From positions 1 through 39,485 of the forward strand of contig CACBBE010000009.1 in assembly GCA_902537395.1 (NCBI GenBank): a DNA stretch of 39,485 nucleotides, given 5' to 3'. Position numbers and translations under genes: made by a program. This document shows, one piece after another, positions 18,785 through 30,275 of the stretch; positions within the stretch are counted from its first letter, which is position 1, and every line of letters starts with the position of its first letter. The notes beneath the pieces are model-generated. The model saw only the letters and a list, made by a program, of their open reading frames with translations, had not been told where the DNA came from and made no database searches. This stretch comes from an uncultured Synechococcaceae cyanobacterium. Lineage in GTDB: Bacteria; Cyanobacteriota; Cyanobacteriia; PCC-6307; Cyanobiaceae.

Positions 18785-20425
18785 ATGTCAAAAGACCCTG
18801 GAAGAATTTTGATATTTGACACAACCCTTCGAGATGGAGAGCAATCTCCTGGTGCCAGTTTAAATCTTGAAGAAAAGCTTGCTATCGCCCATCAATTAGC
18901 AAGATTAGGAGTAGATGTTATTGAAGCTGGATTCCCTTTCGCAAGCCCAGGAGATTTTAAAGCTGTTAATAAGATTGCTAGTGTCGTAGGGAAAGAAAAT
19001 GGCCCTATAATATGTGGTTTAGCTAGGGCGTCTAAAGGAGATATAAAAGCATGTTATGAAGCAGTAAGTCCAGCTCCCAAGAGAAGAATACATACTTTTA
19101 TTGCGACAAGCGATATTCACCTTAAACATAAACTAAAAAAATCTAGGAAAGATGTTCTTCAAATAGTTCCAGAAATGGTTAATTATGCGAAATCCTTGGT
19201 AGATGATATTGAGTTTTCTTGTGAAGATGCCTCAAGGAGTGATCCTGAATTTTTATACGAAGTTATTCAACTAGCAATTACCGCAGGAGCGACAACGATA
19301 AATATCCCTGATACAGTTGGGTTTACAACTCCTAGTGAATTTGGCAAACTAATTGCCGATATAAATAAAAATGTTCCAAATATTGATGAGGCAATAATCT
19401 CGGTTCATGGTCATAATGATTTAGGTTTAGCAGTGGCCAATTTTCTTGAGGCAGTAAAAAATGGAGCTAGGCAATTAGAATGTACTATTAATGGAATTGG
19501 AGAAAGAGCCGGGAATGCCTCTTTAGAAGAATTAGTTATGGCACTTCATGTTAGGAAAAGTTTTTTTAATAGTTTTTTCAAAAGAAATCCAGGTTCCCCA
19601 ACTCCTCTTACGGCTATTAGAACAGATGAAATAACAAAAACCTCTAGACTTGTTTCTAACCTAACTGGAATGACTGTACAACCTAATAAAGCAATTGTGG
19701 GAGCTAACGCTTTTGCTCATGAGTCAGGCATTCATCAGGACGGTGTTTTAAAAAACAGACTAACTTACGAAATTATCGATGCAAAAACTGTTGGTTTGAG
19801 TGACAACAAAATATCTTTAGGGAAACTGAGTGGAAGAAGTGCGGTAAGAGCAAGATTAGAAGAAATGGGATATGACTTAAGCCGAGAAGATTTAAATGAT
19901 GCTTTTGCTCGTTTTAAGGATTTAGCTGACAGGAAAAGAGAAATTACTGACAGAGACTTAGAAGCAATTGTTAGTGAACAAGTTCAGCTACCAGAAGCTA
20001 AATTTCAATTAAGTCTTGTACAAGTAAGTTGTGGTAACGCCTCTAAACCTACTGCAACCATTTCGCTTCTAAACACAGAAGATAATAGTTTAGATACTGC
20101 TGTATCAATAGGGACTGGGCCAGTTGATGCTGTATGCGAGGCTTTAAATAAATTAGCTAAAGTTCCTAATGAATTAATTGAATTTTCTGTTAAGTCGGTA
20201 ACAGAAGGAATTGATGCTTTGGGCGAAGTAACAATAAGAATAAGAAGGGATAATAAAATATATTCTGGTCATTCTGCTGACACAGACGTTGTAGTTGCTG
20301 CAGCAAATGCTTACGTTAATGCTTTAAATAGACTTGTATTTTCTGAGAAAAAAAATTCAATTCATCCACAATTTGATAATTTAGAGAATTCTGATAATAA
20401 ATTTCTATCTAATCCTGCAAATTAA
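18785..20425 (+). CDS. leuA: 2-isopropylmalate synthase
   Basis: 546 residues, full-length LeuA. It condenses acetyl-CoA with 2-oxoisovalerate, the first step of leucine synthesis. The HMGL-like barrel opens with [13 protein letters not shown] (11-23). The metal ligands His208 and His210 are in [15 protein letters not shown]. The second signature is [18 protein letters not shown], and [11 protein letters not shown] follows. The C-terminal regulatory domain (about 390-520) with GTGPVDAV is present, so leucine feedback is likely. The upstream 220-base spacer, AT-rich with poly-T stretches, holds both divergent promoters. Confidence 0.98.
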   Translation: MSKDPGRILIFDTTLRDGEQSPGASLNLEEKLAIAHQLARLGVDVIEAGFPFASPGDFKAVNKIASVVGKENGPIICGLARASKGDIKACYEAVSPAPKRRIHTFIATSDIHLKHKLKKSRKDVLQIVPEMVNYAKSLVDDIEFSCEDASRSDPEFLYEVIQLAITAGATTINIPDTVGFTTPSEFGKLIADINKNVPNIDEAIISVHGHNDLGLAVANFLEAVKNGARQLECTINGIGERAGNASLEELVMALHVRKSFFNSFFKRNPGSPTPLTAIRTDEITKTSRLVSNLTGMTVQPNKAIVGANAFAHESGIHQDGVLKNRLTYEIIDAKTVGLSDNKISLGKLSGRSAVRARLEEMGYDLSREDLNDAFARFKDLADRKREITDRDLEAIVSEQVQLPEAKFQLSLVQVSCGNASKPTATISLLNTEDNSLDTAVSIGTGPVDAVCEALNKLAKVPNELIEFSVKSVTEGIDALGEVTIRIRRDNKIYSGHSADTDVVVAAANAYVNALNRLVFSEKKNSIHPQFDNLENSDNKFLSNPAN

Positions 20426-20508
20426 ATTACTTTCATAGGATTATTAAGTATCATAAAAAAATAGTCTCGCAATAATGTAGATTTAACTAATAGTTAAAGC
20501 AGTAAATA

Positions 20509-20901
20509 ATGAGAGAAAGGGTACTTGGATATTGGGCACTTTCGTGGGTTGGCTTAATCGGCAACATAATTGCACTTCCAATAATCGCAATAATAATAAG
20601 TTATGGACCTCCACTAAAAGTTGCGAATATAACTCTTGCAATAAGTCTTGGATGGCCTTCTGCAATTGTTGGAATAGTTTCTTCAGCAGCTCTTTTAGCA
20701 GAGAGAAAATGGGGAGTAACTTTAACTCTGGTATCTTTATCAATGGTAATCTCTGGTATGGGTCCTTATTCAGTTGTAAGACTCATAACTCTTCAAGACA
20801 TTTATGGAATTGGTGGGTTTACTCTTTTAACAACATTATTAAGTATGCTAGCTCTTCTTTATTGGTGTAATCCGAAACATCGAAGAAGTATTAGGTTATA
20901 A
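20509..20901 (+). CDS. Small conserved-looking integral membrane protein
   Basis: 130 residues and about four hydrophobic helices (near 10-31, 37-62, 68-88 and 98-119), ending in a basic tail (KHRRSIRL) that favours a cytoplasmic C-terminus. I recognise no enzyme motif. Polar residues within the helices are few, and the order of WALSWVGLIGN and LGWPSAIVG segments gives no family. The ATG start at 20509 gives a basic MRERV opening. It lies 83 bases after leuA and ends 9 bases before the convergent HD-phosphohydrolase gene. Function is unknown. Confidence 0.75.
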   Translation: MRERVLGYWALSWVGLIGNIIALPIIAIIISYGPPLKVANITLAISLGWPSAIVGIVSSAALLAERKWGVTLTLVSLSMVISGMGPYSVVRLITLQDIYGIGGFTLLTTLLSMLALLYWCNPKHRRSIRL

Positions 20902-20910
20902 AATTTAAAA

Positions 20911-22386
20911 TTAAGAAAAAGTATTATTCTTGCCAGTTGGATACTGAATTCTTCTGTGTCTAATTCTTTTCCAAACATTCAAGAATGCCCTTTTTATAAG
21001 AAAAATTTCTCCTTTAGATAATTTGCTATCATCTAATTGCCCATCTTTTTTACGAGAGTAGATAATATTAGAAATTGTTTTCAAAGCTTCTTTATCAGTT
21101 GCATTAATATTCATAGCTCTTAGTGCTGCTTCACATCCATCGGCAAGCATTAAAATAGCTGTTTCTTTGGACTGAGGAATAGGGCCTTTGTATCTAAAAT
21201 AATATTCATTAATGTCGAGATTTTTTTCTTTAGCTTTTTGAAAAAAATATCCCATTTTAAGGGTACCTTGATGTTCAGGAATAAAATTAGCTATCAGCTT
21301 AGGTAGTCTATTTTTTCTTGCAAATTTCAATCCTTCATCAACATGAGCTTGTAATACTTCTGCACTTTTAATCGGATCATCTAATTCGTCATGCGGATTT
21401 TTTGAACCATCTTGATTTTCAATAAACCAGTTAGGTGCATGTAATTTGCCAACATCATGATACAACGCTCCAGTTTTAATAAGATCAATATCACCACCAA
21501 TCATTCTTGTTGCCTCCTCTGCTAAACCACATATAAGTAAGGTATGTTCAAAAGTACCAGGAGCTTCTAGAGACAATCTTCTAATTAGAGGCTTCTCCTT
21601 ATCAGCCAATTCGAGCAATCTTGCTTTGGTTAATAATCCGAATATCGATTCAAAAATAGGAATAAATAAAATTGTAAAAAGCATAGCTATCGCCAATAGC
21701 AAGGAATCAGAAAATATATCCCCATTAGCTAAAACAAAATCTTGCTTATTATTAATAACAGGTATTTTATCTTTACCTATCAATATCCATTGACTCAAGA
21801 AAGATCCTATGGGCACAAAAATTGATAGTTGAAGTAACTGAGCTCTACTTCTTATTCTTCCTCCAAGAAGAGATACTATTGAAGCAAAAACTAATAAAAT
21901 AAAAAATAAATTGTTATTTATAACAATTTCTGGGTCAGGCCAAATAAGACTCGCTATTGATACCCAAGCTAAAGCTGTTATGGTTCCCATTCCTTGAGAT
22001 ATTATTAATGCCGGTGGAATTATCATAGATAATGGACTTATGGTTGAAGCTAAGGCTAATTTCGTAACTTGTACTGCTAAAAGAAGAGTAAGGATCAAGA
22101 AGATCTGTCTTGAGGAAATTGTGGGATTCTCTTTTTTTGAAACTAATATCAAAACTCCAGAACTAATAAGTATTTCAATAAAGGTCAAAAACCAAGAAAA
22201 AATCTCTGGGATATTTAAAGGCGAGATAAGAAGTAGTTTATAAGAAGAAATTATTGAAATTAAAATACACACTAAAAAAATTATGAGATTATCTATTCTT
22301 GAAATTTTAATTGGTTGTTTTACTGGGAATTGACTTCGCCTCCACAGATAAAAAAATTTCTTTAAGGTAGTTATGATGTTTTGCAC
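20911..22386 (-). CDS. 7TM-HD family phosphohydrolase (PgpH-like), short form
   Basis: 491 residues. About seven helices fill residues 28-255. A cytoplasmic HD domain follows: His in FEHTLL near 280, His310-Asp311 in YHDVGK, further His in HVDEG and PEHQG, and Asp in ADGCEAA near 415. This is the metal-binding set of the PgpH group, which hydrolyses c-di-AMP in other bacteria. PgpH proteins typically carry a large extracellular domain before the helices; it is absent here. Start is GTG 22384-22386. Activity on c-di-AMP is inferred from family only. Confidence 0.82.
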   Translation of the reverse strand: MQNIITTLKKFFYLWRRSQFPVKQPIKISRIDNLIIFLVCILISIISSYKLLLISPLNIPEIFSWFLTFIEILISSGVLILVSKKENPTISSRQIFLILTLLLAVQVTKLALASTISPLSMIIPPALIISQGMGTITALAWVSIASLIWPDPEIVINNNLFFILLVFASIVSLLGGRIRSRAQLLQLSIFVPIGSFLSQWILIGKDKIPVINNKQDFVLANGDIFSDSLLLAIAMLFTILFIPIFESIFGLLTKARLLELADKEKPLIRRLSLEAPGTFEHTLLICGLAEEATRMIGGDIDLIKTGALYHDVGKLHAPNWFIENQDGSKNPHDELDDPIKSAEVLQAHVDEGLKFARKNRLPKLIANFIPEHQGTLKMGYFFQKAKEKNLDINEYYFRYKGPIPQSKETAILMLADGCEAALRAMNINATDKEALKTISNIIYSRKKDGQLDDSKLSKGEIFLIKRAFLNVWKRIRHRRIQYPTGKNNTFS

Positions 22387-22460
22387 AGAATATAGATAAA
22401 TCTATTTGATTGATTTAAAATTATAGGCATGCTAAGTGTAAAAAGGAGATGTTTTTCTAA

Positions 22461-23357
22461 ATGTCATTAAAATTAGACGGTAAAAAATTATCTCTCGAAA
22501 TTGAAGAAAGATTATCTAACTATATCTCGAGCAATAAAAAAGCTGCAAAAAGAGCTCCTGGTTTAGCTGTGATAAGAATAGGTGAAGACCCCGCGAGTGG
22601 TGTTTACGTTAATAATAAGGAAAAAGCATGTTCAAGGATTGGGATAAAGAGCTTTATCTTTCATCTAAAGGATAGTGTAGAGCAAAAAGAAGTTGAACAA
22701 TTAATAATCAAACTTAATTCAGATAAAGATATTGATGGAATGTTATTACAACTTCCCATCCCAAAGAAGTTTGACGAGCAAAAACTGATCAGCCATATTA
22801 ATCCAAGCAAAGATGTAGATGGACTAAATGAGATAAACATCGGCAAACTTGTAAAAAATGAGCCTGCGATGAGATCATGCACACCAGCAGGAATTATTAA
22901 TTTATTAAGATCCCAAAATATTACAATTGAAGGCAAGAAAATTGTTGTCATAGGAAGAAGTTTGCTTGTTGGGAAACCCCTATCGCTTCTGTTGTTGAAC
23001 CTAAATGGCACGGTAACAATTACTCACTCAAAAACATTAAAATTGAATAAAATTTGCAGAGAAGCCGACATTCTAATTGCTGCAGCAGGAAAACCCAATC
23101 TTGTAGATTCGAGTTTTGTGAAAGAAGGAGCAGTAATTATTGATGTTGGAATACATAGATTAAAAAGTTCCGATAAAAATCAAACGAGATTATGTGGCGA
23201 TGTATTATTAGAAGATGTTATTTCTAAAGTATTTGCTTACACACCTGTCCCAGGAGGTGTTGGACCAATGACAGTAACAATGTTACTTGTAAATACTATT
23301 TTTAGCTGGCAAAAACAATTTGGTTTATCATCAACTCTTAATGACCTTTTGCCATAA
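22461..23357 (+). CDS. folD: Methylenetetrahydrofolate dehydrogenase/cyclohydrolase
   Basis: 298 residues, bifunctional FolD. It interconverts 5,10-methylene-, methenyl- and 10-formyl-THF using NADP. Tyr49-x3-Lys53 (YVNNK) is the active-site pair. [15 protein letters not shown] and CTPAGI form the substrate pocket, and [16 protein letters not shown] with [16 protein letters not shown] are the standard signatures. AAGGAG (22443-22448) lies 12 bases before the ATG, a rather long spacing. It heads the folD-crtE-DUF212 operon. Confidence 0.97.
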   Translation: MSLKLDGKKLSLEIEERLSNYISSNKKAAKRAPGLAVIRIGEDPASGVYVNNKEKACSRIGIKSFIFHLKDSVEQKEVEQLIIKLNSDKDIDGMLLQLPIPKKFDEQKLISHINPSKDVDGLNEINIGKLVKNEPAMRSCTPAGIINLLRSQNITIEGKKIVVIGRSLLVGKPLSLLLLNLNGTVTITHSKTLKLNKICREADILIAAAGKPNLVDSSFVKEGAVIIDVGIHRLKSSDKNQTRLCGDVLLEDVISKVFAYTPVPGGVGPMTVTMLLVNTIFSWQKQFGLSSTLNDLLP

Positions 23358-23393
23358 ATCCCAAGATGATTTTTTTTTTACTGAAGGTTTAAA

Positions 23394-24296
23394 ATGACTG
23401 AAGTTATAAATAGTATTTCTGATTTTGAAAAATATCTTAAAAACACAAAAAAGGTTGTGGAAGAAGCACTTGATTTTTCCTTGGGTCCTGAGAATCCAGA
23501 AATATTAAGAGAATCGATGAGATATTCCCTCTTAGCTGGAGGGAAAAGAATACGTCCAATTTTATGTTTAGCATCTTGTGCACTGGCTGGAGGAGAACCC
23601 TCTCTTGCAGTTCCTACAGCGGTAGCAATAGAAATGATCCATACAATGTCCTTGATTCATGATGATTTACCCGCCATGGATAATGATGACTTGAGGAGAG
23701 GTAGGGCGACAAATCATAAAGTATATGGAGATGCAATAGCTATTCTTGCAGGCGATGCTTTATTAACAAGGGCCTTTGAAATGGTCTCTTTAAGAAGCCC
23801 TGGAGTCGATCCAAATAGATTATTAAATGTAGTTGGCGAATTATCCTTAGTTGCTGGTGCACCAGGCTTAGTCGGGGGACAAGTTGTTGATTTGGAATGC
23901 GAAGGCAAAGAAGTCGACCTTGAAACTCTCGAATATATTCATCTTCACAAGACTGGGGCTTTATTGAAGGCCTGCGTTAGAACAGGCGCGATGATCGCAG
24001 GAGCTAACGAAAAACTATTACAAGCTCTGACAACATATGCAGAGGGAATTGGTTTAGCCTTCCAAATAATAGATGATATTCTTGATTTAACTTCCAGTAG
24101 TGAAAAGCTTGGTAAAACTGCCGGTAAAGACCTTCTAGCTGACAAAACTACTTACCCTAAATTACTTGGAATGGAGGAGTCAAAGAAAAGAGCATTTGAT
24201 TTAGTTGAAAAAGCAAAAAAAGCAATTGAACCTTGGGGTGCAGATGCAAAGTATTTAATATCTTTAGCTGACTTTATTACAAATAGAGATAGATGA
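23394..24296 (+). CDS. crtE: Geranylgeranyl diphosphate synthase
   Basis: 300 residues, trans-prenyltransferase. The two aspartate-rich motifs are DDLPAMDND, with Asp90, Asp91 and Asp96, and DDILD at 227-231. [10 protein letters not shown] near 47-55 is the IPP-binding segment. Chain length in cyanobacterial CrtE is usually C20, supplying carotenoids, phytol and quinones, though a C15 activity cannot be excluded by sequence. The ATG lies 36 bases after folD with a GAAGG a few bases upstream. The next gene begins 14 bases later. Confidence 0.93.
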   Translation: MTEVINSISDFEKYLKNTKKVVEEALDFSLGPENPEILRESMRYSLLAGGKRIRPILCLASCALAGGEPSLAVPTAVAIEMIHTMSLIHDDLPAMDNDDLRRGRATNHKVYGDAIAILAGDALLTRAFEMVSLRSPGVDPNRLLNVVGELSLVAGAPGLVGGQVVDLECEGKEVDLETLEYIHLHKTGALLKACVRTGAMIAGANEKLLQALTTYAEGIGLAFQIIDDILDLTSSSEKLGKTAGKDLLADKTTYPKLLGMEESKKRAFDLVEKAKKAIEPWGADAKYLISLADFITNRDR

Positions 24297-24310
24297 TTTT
24301 TATTTAATTA

Positions 24311-24790
24311 ATGTCTGAGTTTTTTTCTTTTTTTAATAATTCAGTTCTTTTCTGGAGCCTATTATCCTGTTTGCTAGCTCAATTTTTTAAAATCGTATTC
24401 AATTTCTTTTCAACTGGAGAGATAAGATTTGGAATTATGTTCGAGACGGGTGGGATGCCCTCAAGTCATTCCGCCTTAATAACTGGCGCTACATCTGGTA
24501 TAGGTTATGAATTAGGATTTGATAGCTCAATATTCGCATTATCAGTTGCTGTCGCACTAATAGTTATGTATGACGCTAGTGGTGTTCGAAAATCAGCTGG
24601 TATTCAAGCAGCAGAAATTAATAAACTATCAAAAAAACTAGACCCTCAATCTGAATTACTGTTAAAAGAAACCCTAGGCCATACAAAGATTGAGGTCATG
24701 GTGGGAAGTTTTTTAGGACCATTAATCACTTTACCTGGAATGTTTTTTTTAGGTTCTCCTCTCAAAATATTTGATTTGGTAATAAATTAA
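24311..24790 (+). CDS. Divergent PAP2-family membrane protein (DUF212)
   Basis: 159 residues. The GGMPSSHSALITGATSGIGYELG block and GHTKIEVMVGSFLG near the end are the DUF212 hallmarks, related to acid phosphatases and vanadium haloperoxidases. There are four predicted helices. It could be a lipid or isoprenyl phosphate phosphatase, which would fit its place after crtE, but that is inference from context. Its stop TAA is part of a TTAA also used by the stop of convergent cobB. Confidence 0.85.
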   Translation: MSEFFSFFNNSVLFWSLLSCLLAQFFKIVFNFFSTGEIRFGIMFETGGMPSSHSALITGATSGIGYELGFDSSIFALSVAVALIVMYDASGVRKSAGIQAAEINKLSKKLDPQSELLLKETLGHTKIEVMVGSFLGPLITLPGMFFLGSPLKIFDLVIN

Positions 24791-26178
24791 GAATGCTTTG
24801 AAAAAGTAATCTGGGTGGCATCTATAAAGTTTTTTGCGATTTCTAGAGAACTTGGCAAATGTAAGTGAATCCAACTCGCATGTAATTTTTCATCAAAAAA
24901 GCCTTCATTTTTGTATTCAGTTTTCCAAGATTTAATTTTCCATGGGGAAGAAAGTTTCTTCTGATGATCAACCTCTCCAACATCAAGTTCAGATAAATTA
25001 TTTTCAATTTCCCAATAATGAAATTCATGTCCTCTAATTAATTGATTTTGTTTAATGATCGGGGTATCTTTTAAACCCTCAATGTATCTATAACCTACTG
25101 AAAGTTTACTTTTTTTTGATCCAAAAGGTAGTACGCCACTCATTTTATGACTTTTACCATTTTCATCTTTTATGAAGTCTCCTAAAATCATCATCCCTCC
25201 GCACTCAGCATATATAAATCCATTTTTGCGGAATTTCTTTAACGAATTTAAGCTTTTTGTAGAGTTACTTATATGATCAGCATATTTTTCAGGAAATCCC
25301 CCAGGAATAATTAAAGAAGAAGCCTCATTAGGTATTTCTTCATCATCATAAATACTCCATGAAATTAATGGAATGCCTATTTCACTCAAAAACTCCTTAG
25401 TTTCAGGGTATTGAAAATGAAAGATTTTATCTTCTGCAATTGCGATAGGTTTACTTTTGTCAATTTTAAAATCTTTAAAATTGACAGAATTAAATATTTT
25501 CTTTTGAGGAGATTTCAGCAATTTAATCAGAGAAAATACATCAAGGTTTCTTTCTGCGAAATTTGCAAAATATTCAACATCAATTTCTTTTTCATTTTCC
25601 ATTGGAGATATCAAACCTAAATTAGCTTTGTTTAAAGTTATTTTTGAATCAGATGGTAAAAAACCAAGAATTTCGATTTCTTCATTTTTAAAAACCTCTT
25701 TGATCAATTTTTTATGTCTATCTGAATTAACGTTGTTAAATATAATTCCTGCTATTGACAACTTACTATCAAAATCTCTAAAACCACGAATAGTAGCCAG
25801 AAGAGAGGCTACTTGACCTCTAGCATTAACAATAAAAATTATTGGAACATTTAGAAGTTTAGAAATATTTGCTGTGCTGGAATAGGTTGTTGCCCCTAAT
25901 CCATCAAATAGACCCATTGCTCCTTCAATTAATGAGAATTCATATTTCAAAGAATGTTTAAAAAAACTTTCTTGAACCCATTCCTCACCACTTAAAAAAA
26001 TATCTAAATTCCTACAAATAGGTTGGCCAATTGAACTAAGTTGTTGTTGATCAAGATAATCTGGGCCAACCTTGAAAGTTTGTAACTTTATACCTTTTGA
26101 GAACGCCCAACAAGATAACAAAAGCGATAATGTAGTTTTTCCACTATCAGTTGAAGGAGAAGATATTACACAAGGCAT
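24787..26178 (-). CDS. cobB: Cobyrinic acid a,c-diamide synthase
   Basis: 463 residues. It amidates cobyrinic acid at positions a and c, using glutamine and ATP. The N-terminal P-loop is SPSTDSGKTTLSLL (7-20). The C-terminal class I amidotransferase-like domain carries the nucleophile Cys326 in YAECGGMMIL and the histidine pair at 438 and 440 in ASWIHLHLP. The length matches CobB/CbiA. It lies 3 bases downstream of opcA. No other cobalamin gene is nearby. Confidence 0.94.
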   Translation of the reverse strand: MPCVISSPSTDSGKTTLSLLLSCWAFSKGIKLQTFKVGPDYLDQQQLSSIGQPICRNLDIFLSGEEWVQESFFKHSLKYEFSLIEGAMGLFDGLGATTYSSTANISKLLNVPIIFIVNARGQVASLLATIRGFRDFDSKLSIAGIIFNNVNSDRHKKLIKEVFKNEEIEILGFLPSDSKITLNKANLGLISPMENEKEIDVEYFANFAERNLDVFSLIKLLKSPQKKIFNSVNFKDFKIDKSKPIAIAEDKIFHFQYPETKEFLSEIGIPLISWSIYDDEEIPNEASSLIIPGGFPEKYADHISNSTKSLNSLKKFRKNGFIYAECGGMMILGDFIKDENGKSHKMSGVLPFGSKKSKLSVGYRYIEGLKDTPIIKQNQLIRGHEFHYWEIENNLSELDVGEVDHQKKLSSPWKIKSWKTEYKNEGFFDEKLHASWIHLHLPSSLEIAKNFIDATQITFSKHS

Positions 26179-26181
26179 CTA

Positions 26182-27483
26182 TTAGTTATTAAAACCATTA
26201 AATATTTGAAGAGCTATTTTAATAGAATTTTCAAAAAGAGGGCTGGTACTACCTCTACTACTTCCCAATAATTTACTAACATCGTACTCTGATGTAGAAA
26301 AAGAATTTGGAACAACTTGTTCTATTAATTCCATATTAGCCATTCCCCCTGCTTCAAGTCTCATACACTCCACTGATTCACAGCCAAGTATTACACAAGT
26401 GTTATTTTTTTGAACCTCACTAATTTTTGAAATCAGCCTCAATCCAATAACTTGTCCTAAATGAATACTTGGATTCCCCAAAGATAAAGGATTAATTGTT
26501 GCAGAAATTATTTCGCCATTAATTCTTTCAAACTCTATTTTTATTGCTTCTATATCCCTTTCAACTCTCAGAAATGACCAACCAAGCTTATCGCTAATCC
26601 ATGAAATCAAAAACAAAGCTTGAATCATGTGATCTCCTGCGATATCAATGTCAATATCAGTAATATGATCTAAAATTTGTCTCCTCGAGGGCGGATCAAA
26701 AATCATTGCCAATGATTCCCTCCAATTTTTCAATCTAACCCAATTCAAATCATTAATAGCTTTATTCGAGTTATTTAATTGATCTAAAACTTTTAAACAT
26801 CTTTGAGGCGACCCAAGAGCAGTATCAATTATTAACCTCAGACCATAAGTAGTAAAAAATTCGAAGATTTCAGGCGATTCATCCAAGCTTCCATTCCACC
26901 ACAACCATGAAGGTAATTCATCAATTGATAAACCATCAATTATTTTTAACCCTTTATTAGATATTGAGGCCGAGTCCCCCCTAATAACAACTAAATCCCC
27001 ACATATAGGTTGCAAAGCTGGAGTATCACTTAATGGACAGTAAGCGGATACAAAAGTTTTGATATCTGAATTTTTATTTAATGTTGGCGCTAGAGTTATT
27101 AATCTCCTTGGATTCAATGTACTTATTGATGATTCAAAAAATTGTCCTCTAAAATCTTCAAATTCTTTATTAGATAAATTTTTCTTCAACAAATTCAATA
27201 ATTCTTCACTATTGAGGGAAGTAGTGATAGGAAGTCCTTGATCTAATATAAATTTTTTAGCAACTTCAATTATCTCTGGACTTAAATTTCCAGTAATTGG
27301 TCCATTTACTAACCCTTTTTGAACCAAACATTGTTCTAGCCAAGCAGGCTGCCAGACCATTAAGGTAAAAGTATTAGCTCCACTATTATTATTATCTTCT
27401 GAAATCCATAATTTATTAAGGTAATTAGAAATTTCCTGATAAGGCAGCTCTAAGGGGGTTTGGAGTGTTAGTTGAGGTTTCAT
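26182..27483 (-). CDS. opcA: Glucose-6-phosphate dehydrogenase assembly protein OpcA
   Basis: 433 residues. OpcA is a cyanobacterial and actinobacterial activator that promotes the active oligomer of Zwf. I recognise it from length, the downstream position after zwf (2-base gap), and segments such as SGANTFTLMVWQPAWLEQ near residue 34, the LRLIIDTALGSPQRC region, and the C-terminal GCESVECMRLEAGGMANMELIEQVVPN. Cyanobacterial OpcA has redox-active Cys residues that thioredoxin controls. The C-terminal Cys pair here is a candidate, but this is inference. Confidence 0.93.
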   Translation of the reverse strand: MKPQLTLQTPLELPYQEISNYLNKLWISEDNNNSGANTFTLMVWQPAWLEQCLVQKGLVNGPITGNLSPEIIEVAKKFILDQGLPITTSLNSEELLNLLKKNLSNKEFEDFRGQFFESSISTLNPRRLITLAPTLNKNSDIKTFVSAYCPLSDTPALQPICGDLVVIRGDSASISNKGLKIIDGLSIDELPSWLWWNGSLDESPEIFEFFTTYGLRLIIDTALGSPQRCLKVLDQLNNSNKAINDLNWVRLKNWRESLAMIFDPPSRRQILDHITDIDIDIAGDHMIQALFLISWISDKLGWSFLRVERDIEAIKIEFERINGEIISATINPLSLGNPSIHLGQVIGLRLISKISEVQKNNTCVILGCESVECMRLEAGGMANMELIEQVVPNSFSTSEYDVSKLLGSSRGSTSPLFENSIKIALQIFNGFNN

Positions 27484-27485
27484 TT

Positions 27486-29009
27486 TTAAGGTCTACGCCA
27501 GAAAATATTATCTTTTGAAATTAATTGCTCAGATTCAGGAGGTCCCCACGTCATAGATTCATAATTATAAATAGGTAACTTCCAAGGAGAATTATCCATC
27601 AATTCTATTAATGGCGTATAGAGTTTCCAGGCTGCTTCTACTTCATCACTTCGAGTAAATAGGGTTGGGTCAGAAAGCATTGCATCAGCTAATAATCTTA
27701 CATACCCTTCATCTGAGGGTTCTCCAAATGATTCATCATAAGAAAATTCCATCTCAACAGGTCTTGATTTCATTCCAGAACCAGGAGATTTTACCTCAAA
27801 TTTGAAAGTAGCACCTTCATTTGGCTGAATTCTAAGGATAAGTTGATTTGGGGCAGGATTTATTATTGTTGATTCAAATAAATGAACAGGAACGTCTTTA
27901 AAAGTCAAGACTATTTCTCCAAGTCTTTTAGGTAGTCTTTTACCTGTTCTCAAATAAAAAGGAACCCCTTGCCAACGCCAGTTATCAACGAAAATTTTTG
28001 TCGCAATATAAGTTTCTGTTGTGCTATTACAATTAACACCATCTTCTTGCCTATATCCTTTTAGTCGATTTGAAATATTTCCTCCTTCTCCATATTGACC
28101 TCTTATGCAACAATTCCACGGTTCATTTTCGTCAGCAAGTTTTGAAGCTTGAAGAACCTTAGCTTTTTCATTTCTTATTGCTTCTGGTTCAAACTTTCCA
28201 GGAGGTTCCATAGCAGTAACAGCAAGCATTTGGGTCATATGATTTTGAAGCATATCCCTTAAGGCACCAGAGCCTTCGTAATAACCTGCTCTATCTTCAA
28301 CACCCACTGTTTCAGATGAAGTAATTTGAACACTTGATATATAATTTCTGTTCCAGATTGGTTCAAAAATAGTGTTAGCAAACCTCAAAACAAGAATATT
28401 CTGAACTGTCTCTTTACCTAAATAATGATCAATCCTATAAATCTGACTTTCTTCAGCGCAACTTTGGACAATCTTATTCAATTTTTTTGCACTTGAATAA
28501 TCCCTACCAAAAGGTTTTTCAATCACTAAACGACTTTTCTTAGGGTCATCTAAAAGGCCAGCTGCTTTAAGAGCTTTACATCCACTTGCATAGAAATTCG
28601 GAGATACTGACAAATAAAATGTTCTATTCCCATGAGTAGCTTGTGTTTTATCAATTTCATTTAATCTCTTAGAAAGCCTTAAGACATGATCACTTTGTTG
28701 TAGATCAACTGGTTCATAGAAAAGATAATTAGAAAACTGTTCCCACTCCCTTTCTTTACCAGATATTTGATTTGATAGCTTTACTTTCATCTTTTCTCTA
28801 AACTCATTATCAGTCCAAGGTCTTCTAGCACAGCCAACTATGCCAAATTCACTAGGAATTCTTCTTTGCAAATATAGTTCAAATAATGCTGGTATTAATT
28901 TTCTATGAGTAAGATCTCCACTAGCACCAAATATTACTAAGCATTGTGGAGCTATGACTCTTTCCTGACGTAAACCTAATCTTAGAGGATTACTTAAAGT
29001 TGAAGGCAT
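27486..29009 (-). CDS. zwf: Glucose-6-phosphate 1-dehydrogenase
   Basis: 507 residues. Zwf opens the oxidative pentose phosphate path by oxidising G6P with NADP, the main source of NADPH at night. NADP binding is by GASGDLTHRK (29-38). EKPFG lies near 170, and the substrate motif RIDHYLGKE contains catalytic His195. It heads zwf-opcA-cobB, and the promoter is probably in the 109-base gap after petH. Confidence 0.97.
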   Translation of the reverse strand: MPSTLSNPLRLGLRQERVIAPQCLVIFGASGDLTHRKLIPALFELYLQRRIPSEFGIVGCARRPWTDNEFREKMKVKLSNQISGKEREWEQFSNYLFYEPVDLQQSDHVLRLSKRLNEIDKTQATHGNRTFYLSVSPNFYASGCKALKAAGLLDDPKKSRLVIEKPFGRDYSSAKKLNKIVQSCAEESQIYRIDHYLGKETVQNILVLRFANTIFEPIWNRNYISSVQITSSETVGVEDRAGYYEGSGALRDMLQNHMTQMLAVTAMEPPGKFEPEAIRNEKAKVLQASKLADENEPWNCCIRGQYGEGGNISNRLKGYRQEDGVNCNSTTETYIATKIFVDNWRWQGVPFYLRTGKRLPKRLGEIVLTFKDVPVHLFESTIINPAPNQLILRIQPNEGATFKFEVKSPGSGMKSRPVEMEFSYDESFGEPSDEGYVRLLADAMLSDPTLFTRSDEVEAAWKLYTPLIELMDNSPWKLPIYNYESMTWGPPESEQLISKDNIFWRRP

Positions 29010-29118
29010 ATTTTTAGTATTCTTTATTTAAAATCCTCTTTTTTTCAAATATTAGCTACATATTGTGTCTAAACCAAAAAGTATTTAGGAAGTTCACCTA
29101 AATTTAAATATCAAAGAA

Positions 29119-30249
<1,131 letters not shown>

Positions 30250-30259
30250 TTAGATTTCT

Positions 30260-30265
30260 TTTATA
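30260..30265 (-). promoter_or_regulatory. Candidate -10 element of petH
   Basis: Minus strand TATAAA sits inside the 12-base palindrome CTTTTATAAAAG (30258-30269). A start about 6 bases downstream would leave a leader of only a few bases. The inverted repeat centred at 30299 would then be near -41 to -46. Confidence 0.35.
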
Positions 30266-30275
30266 AAAGATTATC

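Noticed and set aside
20532..20870. A 112-codon frame overlapping the small membrane protein in another frame.
   Set aside because: It is rich in Asn, Ser, Trp and Cys with no sensible fold, while the other frame gives clean membrane helices.
22661..23011. A 116-codon frame antisense to folD.
   Set aside because: It lies within a conserved catalytic region of folD and shows no motif.
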